DNA from: Salinibacter sp. 10B
GTDB taxonomy: Bacteria; Bacteroidota; Rhodothermia; Rhodothermales; Salinibacteraceae
Direction: 5' to 3'
DNA: 64,000 bases
NCBI RefSeq assembly: GCF_002954405.1
Contig: NZ_MQWC01000004.1
Coordinates: 3,226,668-3,290,667, forward strand
In this document: positions 33,719 to 42,738 of the stretch, one piece after another
How the letters are laid out: each line of letters starts with the position of its first letter
Numbering within the stretch: position 1 is the stretch's first letter
Notes under the pieces: model-generated
What the model was told of the DNA's origin: nothing
The model's input: only the letters and a program-made list of their open reading frames with translations
Database searches by the model: none
Translations under genes and position numbers: made by a program

Positions 33719-34012
33719 CGGTCCAGGGGACGGTTATGAATGATACCGGGCGAATGCCGGCGGTCCCCGTACATATCCGCGTCGCGTTCGCTGCAAGGAG
33801 GTAACAATTCCAGTCGGATTCTCCGCACGGGTCTTTTTCACTACGACAATTCCGCAAGCTGTGTTACGGGCGCAGAGGCTCCCTACAAGAAATCGGAAGC
33901 TTTGGATAAGGGGCTCTGAGGCAGAGGGGACGGGTTGAGCACGTCTGATCCGGAAACCAGCGGACGGTTTTTCGAACAGGCCGTTGTTTGTGGCAACACG
34001 GTCGCCCGCAAG
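33719..34012. other. Intergenic stretch, no gene seen
   Basis: About 290 bp with no credible reading frame; it lies between the coiled-coil gene and the terminator of the spondin-domain gene and probably holds the coiled-coil gene's promoter. Confidence 0.4.
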
Positions 34013-34049
34013 AAAAAAGCCGCCCGGCGGTACGAAACCGCCGAGCGGC
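34013..34049 (-). terminator. Intrinsic terminator of the spondin-domain lipoprotein gene
   Basis: 13-bp stem GCCGCTCGGCGGT / ACCGCCGGGCGGC (one mismatch) with a 5-nt loop, followed on the minus strand by TTTTTT. It lies about 34 bp after the stop at 34083. Confidence 0.9.
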
Positions 34050-34082
34050 ATTTGATTCGTTGAAGGAGGCGGCGGTCTGTGA

Positions 34083-35783
34083 TCAATTTTGCGGGGTAAT
34101 CGTCACTCGAAGGATGTTGGCCGTCTCCTCGTATTCGAAGCCATCGTCGTCCAGAAATCGATCCTCGTCCGCATTACGAACCGCGGCGATCTGGCCTTCG
34201 CCGTCGGGGCCAGTGTCGGGGCCGGATTGGCGCGGGGCCTGGTTGAGGCCCGTCCCCGGTTCCTCGTCGCCCTCGGTGCCGGCATCGTAGAGGATGACCG
34301 ATTCGGTCATTGTCCCGTTAATCGGCGCATCATTTTCGAAGAGGGGCAGCCCCTCTGCCGGGAAGCTGTAGAAGAGGTCGTTGGACTGGATGTACATGGT
34401 CGCAAACGAGAGCCGATCGCCCGGCTGTCCCTCCACCGTGAAGGAGTAGGTGTTGCCCGGGGCAAGCGGGCCCGCCTCGTCCGCGCCGTTCGGCGTGTTG
34501 AAGATGCCCGCGTCTCGAATATCATCGGTTGAGGCGTCCAATTCCCCGGCCAAGGTCTCGGGCAGGCCGTCCTCTGCCACGCCCTCGATGCCGGCAGACG
34601 CACGTTCGCCGACCGTAAATGCCTGCACGGCGTCTGCGTGGGAGGCGTAGGCGCCCGGGGAGAGCGGCACCGTGGGGCCCGTAAGCGGCGCGGCGGCTTC
34701 GGCCCGCACGCTCGGGTCGCCGTCCTCGGCAATTTCCTCGATGCCGTCGATGCTTTCGGACTCCGCGGCATCCGGCACAAAGAAGGCGACCTCGTTCCCG
34801 TTGGGAGGAGCCTGGTCGAAGTGGGCCGCAAACGCACCCGGGGAGATTACGAGCGGGGCGCCGTTCACCTGACGTCCCCCACCCACGTTCTCAATTGTCA
34901 CGGTAAACTGGATTGATCCGGTGGCGTCGTCCATCGTACTGGAGATGGTCATGTTGAGGCCGTCGGCCACGGCCGGGTATTCGAATCCATCATCGTTGGG
35001 CGTGCCGTCCCCGTCGGTGTCCGTGACCTTCACCAGGGAGCCGTCCTCGTCGGGACCCGTATCCGCTTCGCTCTGGCGCGGCGCCTGGTTGCTGCCCGTG
35101 CCGGGCTCCTGGTCGACCTCCGTCCCGGCATCCCAGTACGAGATGTGCTTCGTCACATCCGCAGGAGTGTCCATCCCGATGGGGGTGCCGTCGCTTTTGA
35201 AGAGGGAGAGGCCACCGGGGTCAAAGCCGTAAAAGATGTCATTCGACTGTACGAACATTGTGGCGAACGAGAGCTTCATGCCCGATCCTGGGATCTCGTT
35301 CGGGCCGGCGGTAAACGAGAACTGGTAGGAATTGCCCGGTGTGAGCGGGCCTGGGCTGCTAGCCCCCTGCGGGGTGTTGAACACTCCGGCCTTCGTGAGC
35401 GGTTGGGCGGTGCCAACGTTCTCGATGGTGACGTCGAACGTGGTCGGGGTTCGGCTCACCATCACGTCCATCGCGGTCGAGGCCGTCGTTCCCGAATCGT
35501 CCTCGACCGTAAGCTCGATGGTGTACGTGCCGCCACTGTCGAAGTCGTGCACCACGGTCTCGCCGGTGTCGGTGCTTCCGTCGCCAAAGTTCCATGCGTA
35601 GGAGGCAATGCTGCCGTCCGGGTCCATGCTGCCGGCGGCGCTGAAGGCGGCACTGAGGCCGCTGCGCGAGTCGAGGGAGATGGAAGCCGTCGGCGCTTGA
35701 TTGGGCGGCGGCTCATCTCCGGTCATCCCGGAGCTGTCGCATCCGATCAGGCCGACGCTGAGGCCTCCGGTGCGGCCGGCCAT
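34083..35783 (-). CDS. PKD and double spondin-domain lipoprotein
   Basis: 566 aa. The leader is short (MAGRTGGLSVGLIGCDSSG) with lipobox LIGC. Residues 28-110 are a PKD domain (WNFGDGSTDTGETVVHDFDS, YTIELTVEDDSG). Then come two spondin-type domains, each with SPGPLTPGNSYQF- or AGPLAPGNTYSF-like cores, LSFATMFVQSNDIFYGF and LSFATMYIQSNDLFYSF, and the tail DAGTEVDQEPGTG/DAGTEGDEEPGTG, so the unit is an internal duplication. Between them another partial unit (VTIENVGGGRQVNGAPLVISP) is present. Probably a surface protein. Very acidic, calcium binding is possible. A strong terminator follows. Confidence 0.85.
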   Translation of the reverse strand: MAGRTGGLSVGLIGCDSSGMTGDEPPPNQAPTASISLDSRSGLSAAFSAAGSMDPDGSIASYAWNFGDGSTDTGETVVHDFDSGGTYTIELTVEDDSGTTASTAMDVMVSRTPTTFDVTIENVGTAQPLTKAGVFNTPQGASSPGPLTPGNSYQFSFTAGPNEIPGSGMKLSFATMFVQSNDIFYGFDPGGLSLFKSDGTPIGMDTPADVTKHISYWDAGTEVDQEPGTGSNQAPRQSEADTGPDEDGSLVKVTDTDGDGTPNDDGFEYPAVADGLNMTISSTMDDATGSIQFTVTIENVGGGRQVNGAPLVISPGAFAAHFDQAPPNGNEVAFFVPDAAESESIDGIEEIAEDGDPSVRAEAAAPLTGPTVPLSPGAYASHADAVQAFTVGERASAGIEGVAEDGLPETLAGELDASTDDIRDAGIFNTPNGADEAGPLAPGNTYSFTVEGQPGDRLSFATMYIQSNDLFYSFPAEGLPLFENDAPINGTMTESVILYDAGTEGDEEPGTGLNQAPRQSGPDTGPDGEGQIAAVRNADEDRFLDDDGFEYEETANILRVTITPQN

Positions 35784-36198
35784 CGCAGTTCCTGAATGTC
35801 TTCCCGAGGGCCTGGAACATCCTCACAGAAGAGTCAGCCCTTCTAACCGTTGTATGACAAGGTCTAACAGATCTATAACGCGCCCAGTGCAGTTGTGAAT
35901 TGCTACTTGCTTCGACGGCGGTGAGGCTCGTGTGCCTCCGATCAATGAGGGGGACGAGAACGAATGGGGGACGAATCCCCTCCGATTTTGCCCTCGTGCC
36001 CAGGACAAATCAGACAACCGTGAGGGGGCGCGACGTGGCATTAGAAGCGTCGTTGGACGCCAACGGCGCTACGAAGGTTGTCTTCATGCTGGAATAGGGG
36101 GGCGGGGGGCTGACAGAATCGGGACCGTCCTTCTATCCGGGTTGGGGGAGCCGGTCGGAGAGTGAGGAGACTCCGCCGGTTGGTTTTCCGCCCTCATG
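35784..36198. other. Intergenic stretch with a solo copy of the MITE hairpin
   Basis: About 415 bp between the divergently placed lipoprotein gene and the histidine kinase stop. Apart from the hairpin at 36042-36073 I see no gene or terminator. Confidence 0.5.
36042..36073 (+). repeat. Solo, degenerate copy of the MITE core hairpin
   Basis: GAAGCGTCGTTGGACGCC then AACGGCGCTACG matches the palindrome of the MITE copies A-C, including one G-T pair. The element ends are not recognisable around it, although ctggaatagggg just downstream recalls ccggaatagagc near the MITE right end. Confidence 0.6.
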
Positions 36199-37674
36199 TT
36201 AGGAGGAACGCGTGGGGGAAGCGACGAGGGGCAGAGAAAACCGGAAGGTAGTGCCCTCGCCGACGGTGCTCTCCACTTCCAGCGTGCGGTCGTGGAGTTC
36301 CAGAATCGTTTTTGCAATGGCGAGGCCAAGTCCCGCGCCGCCTTTCTCGCGGTCGCGGCTCTTGTCGACCCGGTAGAAGCGCTCAAAGATGTGCGGAAGG
36401 TCGTCTTCGGGGATGCCGGGGCCGGTGTCTTCCACCTCTACCCGTACCGCGCGCTCCCGATTGGTCAGCAGTACGCGCACGTGTCCGCCCTCCGGCGTGT
36501 AGTGAATGGCGTTGTCGATGAGGTTGGAGAGCGCCCGTTCCACAAGCCCGATGTCGGCCTCTACGCGGGCGTGATGTTCCGGCAACTCCGCCCGCAGCTC
36601 GACCGCCTGCGCCTCTGCCTGGGGCTCGTACTGCATCACGATGTCCTGCACGAGCTCGGCGATGGGAAAGGATTCGATCGTCGGTTCGACCTGCTCGGTT
36701 TCCAGCTTGGAAAGCTCAAAGAGTTCGCCTACGAGATCATTCAGCCGCTGGGCGTTGCGAAGGGCCGTTTTGACGTAGCGCTGACGCTCGTCCGAATCGA
36801 GGTCCCCGTCCTTCATATGAACCGTTTCGAGGTAGCCCTGGATCGAGGCGAGGGGACTGCGCAGGTCGTGGGACACGTTGGCGACCAGCTCGCGCCGCAT
36901 GCGGTCGGCCTGGCGGAGTTCTTCCATCGTCTCGACGAGCGTGTCGGCCATACGGTTAAAGCAGGCGGCGAGTTGACCGATCTCGTCGTTGGCGCCCTCG
37001 TCGATGCGCTGGTCGAAGTGTCCCTGTTCGAAGTTGGCCACCACGTGCTGCATGTGCCGAAGGCGCTGCGTGAGCCGACGAAAGAGCAGGAGGCCCAGTC
37101 CCGCTACGACGAGCAGAATGAGCCCGAAGCCGATGAGCGCGCCCTGGATGATGTAGCTGTCCTCGATCATGCCCGCGACGGAGGCATACTGTTCACTGCC
37201 GAGAATGACATAAAGGTAGCACTGCTTGCGACCCATAATTTCGATGTGGGCTACCGAGAAGGGCTTGTGCTCGCCCTGATCTCGTGGGTCGTCACCGAGG
37301 ATGGGCAGATCATCGCCCGACATGAACCGCCGGATCGGGGCCATGTCGATTCGTTGCTGGTCGATGGCAGTGGCGGAGGAAGCAAACGAGGCTTTGAGCT
37401 CTCCTTGCCGATCGAGGAGGTAGATCTCAATCCGCCGGTTGATGCCGGTCATGTCCGTAATTTTCTCGCGGATGCCCGCCCGGTCGATGCTGTCTTTGAG
37501 CAGGGGCTCGAATCGGGGCACCATTTCTTGTGCGAGCGTTCGATTGAGCTTTTGCTCCACCTCGTCCGCGTAGCGTTGTGCCGTCCGTCCGCCCAGCACG
37601 GCCAGCACGATCCCCAGGCCCACAATCATAACGAGGAAGAGCCCGGAAAGCTTGGCGTAGAAGCTGTTGAGCAT
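36199..37674 (-). CDS. Sensor histidine kinase
   Basis: Start at 37674 (MLNSFYAKLSGLFLVMIVG), giving about 491 aa. Two membrane helices (residues about 8-30 and 165-185) enclose a periplasmic sensor of about 135 residues; then a HAMP domain (RRLTQRLRHMQHVVANFEQG), the dimerisation box NVSHDLRSPLASIQGYLE with the phospho-His, and the ATPase boxes LSNLIDNAIHYTPEGG (N), VEDTGPGIPEDDLPHIFERFY (G1/F) and GGAGLGLAIAKTILE (G2). All catalytic residues are present. It follows its likely response regulator by 125 bp on the same strand. The signal is unknown. Confidence 0.95.
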   Translation of the reverse strand: MLNSFYAKLSGLFLVMIVGLGIVLAVLGGRTAQRYADEVEQKLNRTLAQEMVPRFEPLLKDSIDRAGIREKITDMTGINRRIEIYLLDRQGELKASFASSATAIDQQRIDMAPIRRFMSGDDLPILGDDPRDQGEHKPFSVAHIEIMGRKQCYLYVILGSEQYASVAGMIEDSYIIQGALIGFGLILLVVAGLGLLLFRRLTQRLRHMQHVVANFEQGHFDQRIDEGANDEIGQLAACFNRMADTLVETMEELRQADRMRRELVANVSHDLRSPLASIQGYLETVHMKDGDLDSDERQRYVKTALRNAQRLNDLVGELFELSKLETEQVEPTIESFPIAELVQDIVMQYEPQAEAQAVELRAELPEHHARVEADIGLVERALSNLIDNAIHYTPEGGHVRVLLTNRERAVRVEVEDTGPGIPEDDLPHIFERFYRVDKSRDREKGGAGLGLAIAKTILELHDRTLEVESTVGEGTTFRFSLPLVASPTRSS

Positions 37675-37799
37675 GGTGAAAGCCTGAACGGTCGGGAGAA
37701 ATAGGTCCAGCGGAGCGCCCAATTCGGGGCAGAATGGATTTCATGTTGCATATTTCGTATCGCGTGGCTGCCCTCGTACGACGCAATACGAAATACGGT

Positions 37800-38540
37800 C
37801 TACGAATCCTGTTCTGCCAGCTCCTCCCGTTCGGCGAAGCGGTAACCCACGCCCCAGACCGTCTTTACGTAGCGGGGGGAGGACGGGTCGGGCTCAATCT
37901 TGTTGCGGAGGCGGTTGATGTGCGTGTTGACGGTGTGGCTGTAGCCGCTATACTGGTATCCCCACACCTCGTCGAGCAGTTCTTGTCGGCTGTAGGCGCG
38001 CCCTGGATTTTGGGCAAACAGAAGCAGCAACTCGTATTCCTTACTGGTGAGGTCGACTGTATCTCCCTCGGCCGTCACTTTTCGCTTCGTCGGCTCGACG
38101 ACGAGACGGCCAAACTCGATTGGGGACTCGTCGTCGGAGGGGGAAGGGCCCTCCTGGTCCACCTCCACACGTCGAAAAATGGCCTTCACGCGCGCCAATA
38201 CCTCCCGAATGCTAAACGGCTTCGTGATGTAGTCGTCCGCGCCCAGCTCGAGTCCCAGAACCTTATCCACCTCTTCGGTTTTGGCTGTCACCATCAGGAT
38301 GGGGGTATGGCACTTCTCCTGCCGCAGGCGCCGACAGATGTCGAAGCCATCCGTGCCGGGGAGCATAATGTCGAGGACGATGAGATCATAGCTGCACGCC
38401 AGCGCTCGTTTGAGGCCTTCGTCGCCATCGTCGACCGCATCCACTTCATGTCCCTCGTCGGTCAGATGCAGCTCTAGCAGGTCGGCGATGTCGGGATCGT
38501 CTTCGACGAGGAGAATGTGTTTGGGGGCAGGAGGCGTCAC
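37800..38540 (-). CDS. OmpR-family response regulator
   Basis: 246 aa. Receiver domain HILLVEDDPDIADLLELHL with phospho-acceptor Asp in LIVLDIMLPGTDGF, conserved Thr (MVTA) and Lys (DDYITKPFS). The C-terminal winged helix (LVVEPTKRKVTAEGDTVDLT, LLLLFAQNPGRAYSRQELLDEV, TVNTHINRLRNKIEPDPSS) binds DNA. Paired with the kinase gene just downstream. Confidence 0.95.
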   Translation of the reverse strand: MTPPAPKHILLVEDDPDIADLLELHLTDEGHEVDAVDDGDEGLKRALACSYDLIVLDIMLPGTDGFDICRRLRQEKCHTPILMVTAKTEEVDKVLGLELGADDYITKPFSIREVLARVKAIFRRVEVDQEGPSPSDDESPIEFGRLVVEPTKRKVTAEGDTVDLTSKEYELLLLFAQNPGRAYSRQELLDEVWGYQYSGYSHTVNTHINRLRNKIEPDPSSPRYVKTVWGVGYRFAEREELAEQDS

Positions 38541-39000
38541 GGGGAGAGCAACGGTTGGGGGACAAGCAGCAGGGACGTTAAGGGCGGCAAGGAGAAAGGG
38601 AATTGCCCGTCATGAGTGGGACGAATGGTTCGGAGGCCGTGAGGGGGAGACTATACTGTCGGGATCGAGGGCATTGGCGTTACGGTTCGTCCTGGTAGGG
38701 CGTCGAGGGAAGGCCTGCAGCTTATACCAATGGCCGTGGATTACTTTACACATCGCCGGAGGCTCCGAATCGATTTCGGGTGCCTACTTCATCCGGATAA
38801 GATCCCGAATTGGGGGGAGGCCTCCGCTCTCAAAGAAAGCATGGGCGTTGCGTGAGGGGCTCGGAAATGTGCAATCATCGTCGGTAGGCGGTATGATTTT
38901 GTACGGAGGCATCCGGCGGGGAGATTCGCCTCCCGAAACGTGTGCGGTCCCCGCTCGTAGATCGGACAGTTCCGTAATTCCCCCAACACCTTGATGCACC
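38541..39000. other. Intergenic stretch upstream of DAHP synthase
   Basis: About 460 bp. No credible gene or riboswitch seen. An isolated ttataccaa at about 38727 recalls a MITE end but has no partner. It probably contains the divergent promoters for the regulator and DAHP synthase genes. Confidence 0.4.
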
Positions 39001-40359
39001 ATGGCGCACGATGTAGCGACGGATTGGACGCTGAGTTCGTGGCGGGCGAAGGAGGCCCTACAACAGCCCACCTACTCGGACGAAGCGGCATTGGACGAGG
39101 CTCTTGATCACGTGTCTAGTCTCCCGCCCCTCGTCACCTCCTGGGAGGTGGAGAATTTGAAAGAGGAGTTGGCGCGCGCCGCTCACGGGGAGCGCTTTCT
39201 GTTACAGGGAGGAGAATGTGCGGAGTCCTTTCAGGGGTGCACGGCCGACGTCATTACGAGCCGGCTCAAGATCCTGATGCAGATGAGTCTCGTGCTCACC
39301 TACGGGCTCAATACCCGCATCGTCCGTGTGGGCCGCTTTGCCGGGCAGTACGCCAAGCCCCGCTCGTCGGATACCGAAACGCGCAACGGCACGACACTGC
39401 CGAGCTACCGGGGCGATATCGTCAACAGCGTCGAGTTTACGGCGGAGGCCCGGGAGCCCGATCCCCAGCGCATGGTGGAGGCCTACGCGAGTTCGTCCCT
39501 TACGCTCAACCTCGTCCGGGCGCTCGTTAAAGGCGGCTTTGCCGACCTCCGGCATCCGGAGTACTGGGACCTCGACTTCATGCAGCACTCGCCCCTGGCG
39601 GAGGAGTACCACGCCATGGTGGATGCGATTGAGGATACGCTCGATTTCGTGGAGGCGGTGACAAACGAGAAACTCGACACCGTGGAGAGCGTGACCTTCT
39701 ACACGAGTCACGAGGCCTTGCTGTTGCCCTACGAGGAAGCACTCTCCCGCACCGTGCCCCACAAGGAGGGAGTGTACAACCTTGGGACTCATTTGCCCTG
39801 GGTTGGCAAGCGGACCAACCAACCCGAGAACGCACACGTCGAGTACGCTCGTGGCATCGAAAACCCGATTGGGTTAAAAGTGGGACCGGACATGACTCCG
39901 TCCACGCTCAAGCGACTCGTGCGTACCCTTGACCCGGAAGACGAACCCGGCAAGCTTACGCTCATCACCCGTTTTGGGAACGACAAAATCGCCGATCGGC
40001 TCCCCGGCCTCATCAACGCGGTCCGCGATACGGGGCAGACGGTCCTCTGGATCTGCGACCCGATGCACGGCAACACCGAGAAGACCGACGATGGTACGAA
40101 AACGCGCCGGTTCGACAATATTCTCGGCGAGCTGGAGCAGGCCCTCGACATCCACGCGGCCGAAGACTCATACCTGGGCGGCGTGCACTTCGAGCTTACC
40201 GGTGAGAATGTGACCGAATGCATCGGGGGGGCCCGCGGGCTCAGCGAAGCCGACCTCGGGCAGGCCTATGAATCCCCGGTCGATCCGCGGCTCAACTACG
40301 AGCAGTCCTTGGAGATGGCATTCAGCATCGTACGCAAGTATCGCGAACTCCATCGGTAA
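39001..40359 (+). CDS. aroG: 3-deoxy-7-phosphoheptulonate (DAHP) synthase, class II
   Basis: 452 aa. Condenses phosphoenolpyruvate and erythrose-4-phosphate, the first step of the shikimate pathway, in the cytoplasm. Class II signatures: LLQGGECAESF near residue 75, RVGRFAGQYAKPRS near 105 (phosphoenolpyruvate-binding Arg-Lys), NLGTHLPWVGKRT, NPIGLKVGPDMTP, ITRFGNDKIADRLPGLI, WICDPMHGNTE and GGVHFELTGENVTECIGG. Plant-type length, no fused domain. Its TAA stop codon at 40357-40359 is also the left target duplication of MITE copy B, so the protein is untouched. Downstream it converges on the M42 gene. Confidence 0.96.
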   Translation: MAHDVATDWTLSSWRAKEALQQPTYSDEAALDEALDHVSSLPPLVTSWEVENLKEELARAAHGERFLLQGGECAESFQGCTADVITSRLKILMQMSLVLTYGLNTRIVRVGRFAGQYAKPRSSDTETRNGTTLPSYRGDIVNSVEFTAEAREPDPQRMVEAYASSSLTLNLVRALVKGGFADLRHPEYWDLDFMQHSPLAEEYHAMVDAIEDTLDFVEAVTNEKLDTVESVTFYTSHEALLLPYEEALSRTVPHKEGVYNLGTHLPWVGKRTNQPENAHVEYARGIENPIGLKVGPDMTPSTLKRLVRTLDPEDEPGKLTLITRFGNDKIADRLPGLINAVRDTGQTVLWICDPMHGNTEKTDDGTKTRRFDNILGELEQALDIHAAEDSYLGGVHFELTGENVTECIGGARGLSEADLGQAYESPVDPRLNYEQSLEMAFSIVRKYRELHR

Positions 40360-40525
40360 TACCGAATTCTGTTGCAGACTTCAGGTAGGAGGTACGGCGG
40401 TGCAATACGCAAAAGCTTCTCGGATCGTCGGCACCGTCAAGGAGGACACTAGTAGCGCCGCTGGACTCCAACGGCGCTACGGACGCCTGCGTCCTACCGG
40501 AATAGAGCTCCCGGAGTTGGTATAA
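40357..40525 (+). repeat. MITE-like element, copy B (163 bp plus TAA target duplication)
   Basis: Element 40360-40522 with TAA at 40357-40359 (the stop of the DAHP synthase gene) and 40523-40525. Same ends as copy A (TACCGAATTCTG, GGAGTTGGTA) but an internal segment of about 90 bp is missing. The core palindrome is at 40452-40480; relative to copy A, T-A has changed to C-G, keeping the pair. Confidence 0.9.
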
Positions 40526-40529
40526 GGTT

Positions 40530-40586
40530 GTACGTGTGTATGTATGGAGGGAGGTACGTCCATTGCCTTCATACGTACACACGTAC
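40530..40586. repeat. Long inverted repeat between convergent genes
   Basis: Arms GTACGTGTGTATGTATG (40530-40546) and CATACGTACACACGTAC (40570-40586) pair at 16 of 17 positions around a 23-nt loop, just after MITE copy B. No T-run, so a factor-dependent or bidirectional terminator, or a regulatory hairpin, is possible. Confidence 0.75.
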
Positions 40587-40605
40587 GCCCCTGCACACTT
40601 CAGTC

Positions 40606-41676
40606 CTATAGGGATACGCCAAACTCGTCGTTCGGGGCGAGAGAGCGGGCAAACGCGGTGAGGAGCTGCACGCACTGCTCGATGTCCTCCGTATCGACGA
40701 CCTCCACGGTAGAGTGCATATAGCGGAGCGGGACGGAGACAAGGCCGCTCGGCACCCCGCTTCGGCTTTTGAAGATGGAATCGGTGTCGGTGCCGGTGCG
40801 ACGGTCACTGGGCTCGTGTTGAAGTGGAATGTCCTCCTGCTCGGCCACCTGCATGAGCCGCTGCACCACCTGTGGATGCGTGGAGGTGCCGTGTGTGATG
40901 GCTGGGCCCTCGCCCATCTTCACCTGCCCATGCTTCGTGCTGTCGATGCCGGGGGAGTCGGTGGCGTGCGTTACGTCGAAGGCCACCGCGGCGTCGGGCT
41001 GGAGGCGGTGGGTGATCATCGAGGCGCCGTGGCCGCCAATTTCCTCCTGCACCGAGTTGGCACCCTGTACGGTCCACGCGGGGGGATCGTCGGAGAGACG
41101 CTTCAGCACCTGCGCGATGATGAAGCCGCCCAGCCGGTTGTCGATGGCACGGGCGGTGATGCGCGTGTCGGAGAGCTCCGTGGGCGCCACGTCGAACACC
41201 ATCGGGTGCCCCACGCGAATGCCGTTTTCGTGCACGCCGTCCTTGTTCTCAGCGCCCACGTCCACGAACAGTTCGTGCACCTCGGGCACCTTTTCGTTTT
41301 TCGTGTCGCGGATGTGGATGGCCGTGTTGCCCACCACGCCGGTCACGGGACCGTCGTCGCCCAGCACGCGCACCCGAAGGCCGCGGGCAATGGCGCGGTC
41401 GGAGCCCCCGATCCGGGTGACGTAGATGAATCCCTCGTCGGTAATGTGGCGCACCATGAAGCCGATCTCGTCGACATGGGCGTCGAGCATCAGCGTCGGG
41501 CCGTCGTCGTCCGCTCCGTGTAATGTGGCCCAGGCCGTGCCGTACTCGTCGGCATCCACGGCATCCGCGTGGTCGCGCACATAGTCGGCCCAAACGCGTT
41601 GCCCGGGGGCTTCGAAGCCCGTTGGACTTGGGGTATCCAGGAGGTTGAAGAAGAAAGACTTCGTCTCGTCGGTCAT
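40606..41676 (-). CDS. M42-family metalloaminopeptidase
   Basis: 356 aa. Cytoplasmic, probably tetrahedral aminopeptidase with two zinc ions. The metal and catalytic residues are visible: LMLDAHVDEIGFMV (first His and catalytic Asp), RAIDNRLGGFIIA (bridging Asp), VQEEIGGHGA (Glu-Glu pair) and AFDVTHATD (Asp), with a final His in RYMHSTVEVVD. IGGSDRAIARGLRV fits the family. Normal length. It lies in convergent orientation to the DAHP synthase gene. Confidence 0.94.
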   Translation of the reverse strand: MTDETKSFFFNLLDTPSPTGFEAPGQRVWADYVRDHADAVDADEYGTAWATLHGADDDGPTLMLDAHVDEIGFMVRHITDEGFIYVTRIGGSDRAIARGLRVRVLGDDGPVTGVVGNTAIHIRDTKNEKVPEVHELFVDVGAENKDGVHENGIRVGHPMVFDVAPTELSDTRITARAIDNRLGGFIIAQVLKRLSDDPPAWTVQGANSVQEEIGGHGASMITHRLQPDAAVAFDVTHATDSPGIDSTKHGQVKMGEGPAITHGTSTHPQVVQRLMQVAEQEDIPLQHEPSDRRTGTDTDSIFKSRSGVPSGLVSVPLRYMHSTVEVVDTEDIEQCVQLLTAFARSLAPNDEFGVSL

Positions 41677-41917
41677 GCGATCATCGGGTACGGTCGGTGA
41701 ACAAATCGTGCCAGTCCCATGATACGAAGGGCACCGGGGTGGTGTCCAATCGGGACCGGAATCGGTGGGAACGGCGGACGCCGATCTTCTAACCTGCCTG
41801 TTACGGACGGATCTTTGGGAACAGACCGTCGCTTCCGTATATTGCAGCCGATCCAGCAGACAGCTCCCGGCGGACCTCTCTGCTCGCCACTCTCACTCAC
41901 GCAGTGCCTCTTCCATT

Positions 41918-42628
41918 ATGTCGAAGACGACGGACCAAACCTATCATATGCTCATCGTGGAGGATGACCCCGACATCCTCATGGGGCTCAAGGAATATTT
42001 CGAGCTCGAAGAATACGAGGTGGAGACGGCAGAGGATGGGGAGGAGGCCCTCCAGAAGATGCAAGACATGGACAAATGTGATGTCGTTCTTCTCGACGTA
42101 ATGCTGCCGAAGAAGGACGGCTTTGAGGTGCTCCGCGAGTCGCAGGAAATGGGCTTCAGTGCGCCGATTCTGATGATTACGGCCCGGGGAGAGCAGGAGT
42201 CGAAGCTCAAAGGATTTGGGTTGGGGGCGGACGACTACATCACGAAGCCGTTCAACGTGGAGGAACTGGCTGCGCGGGTCAAGGCGATTCTGCAGCGTAC
42301 CATGCCGCCGTCCGAGGCGCCGATGGATGTGTACGAGATCGGGGACGTGGAGATCAACTTTACGACCCACGAGGCCTACCGGGATGAGGAGGAAGTGGAG
42401 TTCACTGCCCTGGAGTTTGACATTCTCCGCTATCTCATCCAGCACAAGGGACGCACCGTGACGCGGAAGCAGCTGCTACGAGACGTGTGGGGCATCGATG
42501 AGAATATCGTCACCCGCACCATCGATCGTCACATGGCCTCTGTGCGAAAGAAGATTGAGCCGGACCCGTCGGCGCCCACCTACATCGAAACCGTCTACGG
42601 CATCGGATATCGGTTTGACGACGAGTAG
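41918..42628 (+). CDS. OmpR-family response regulator (orphan)
   Basis: Start at 41918 (MSKTTDQTYHMLIVEDDPD) gives 236 aa. Receiver domain with Asp in VVLLDVMLPKKDGF, Thr (MITA) and Lys (DDYITKPFN). Winged-helix domain: VEINFTTHEAYRDEEEVEFT, LRYLIQHKGRTVTRKQLLRDV and DRHMASVRKKIEPDPSA. No kinase gene lies next to it. It is divergent from the M42 gene. Confidence 0.95.
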   Translation: MSKTTDQTYHMLIVEDDPDILMGLKEYFELEEYEVETAEDGEEALQKMQDMDKCDVVLLDVMLPKKDGFEVLRESQEMGFSAPILMITARGEQESKLKGFGLGADDYITKPFNVEELAARVKAILQRTMPPSEAPMDVYEIGDVEINFTTHEAYRDEEEVEFTALEFDILRYLIQHKGRTVTRKQLLRDVWGIDENIVTRTIDRHMASVRKKIEPDPSAPTYIETVYGIGYRFDDE

Positions 42629-42738
42629 GACGTGAAGCGTGATCCGGGAGGCGTGACGGCTGTGCAGCACTCCTGCAATCACTCGTGTTCACGATATACG
42701 GAACGACACCTTCGTTCCCGGCGGGCAGGTAGCACCGA

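Noticed and set aside
36196-37704. Plus-strand long open frame over the histidine kinase
   Set aside because: Complement of a fully conserved kinase; no recognisable protein features.
38720-38740. ttataccaa motif that resembles a MITE end
   Set aside because: No partner end or palindrome within 500 bp, so chance is likely.
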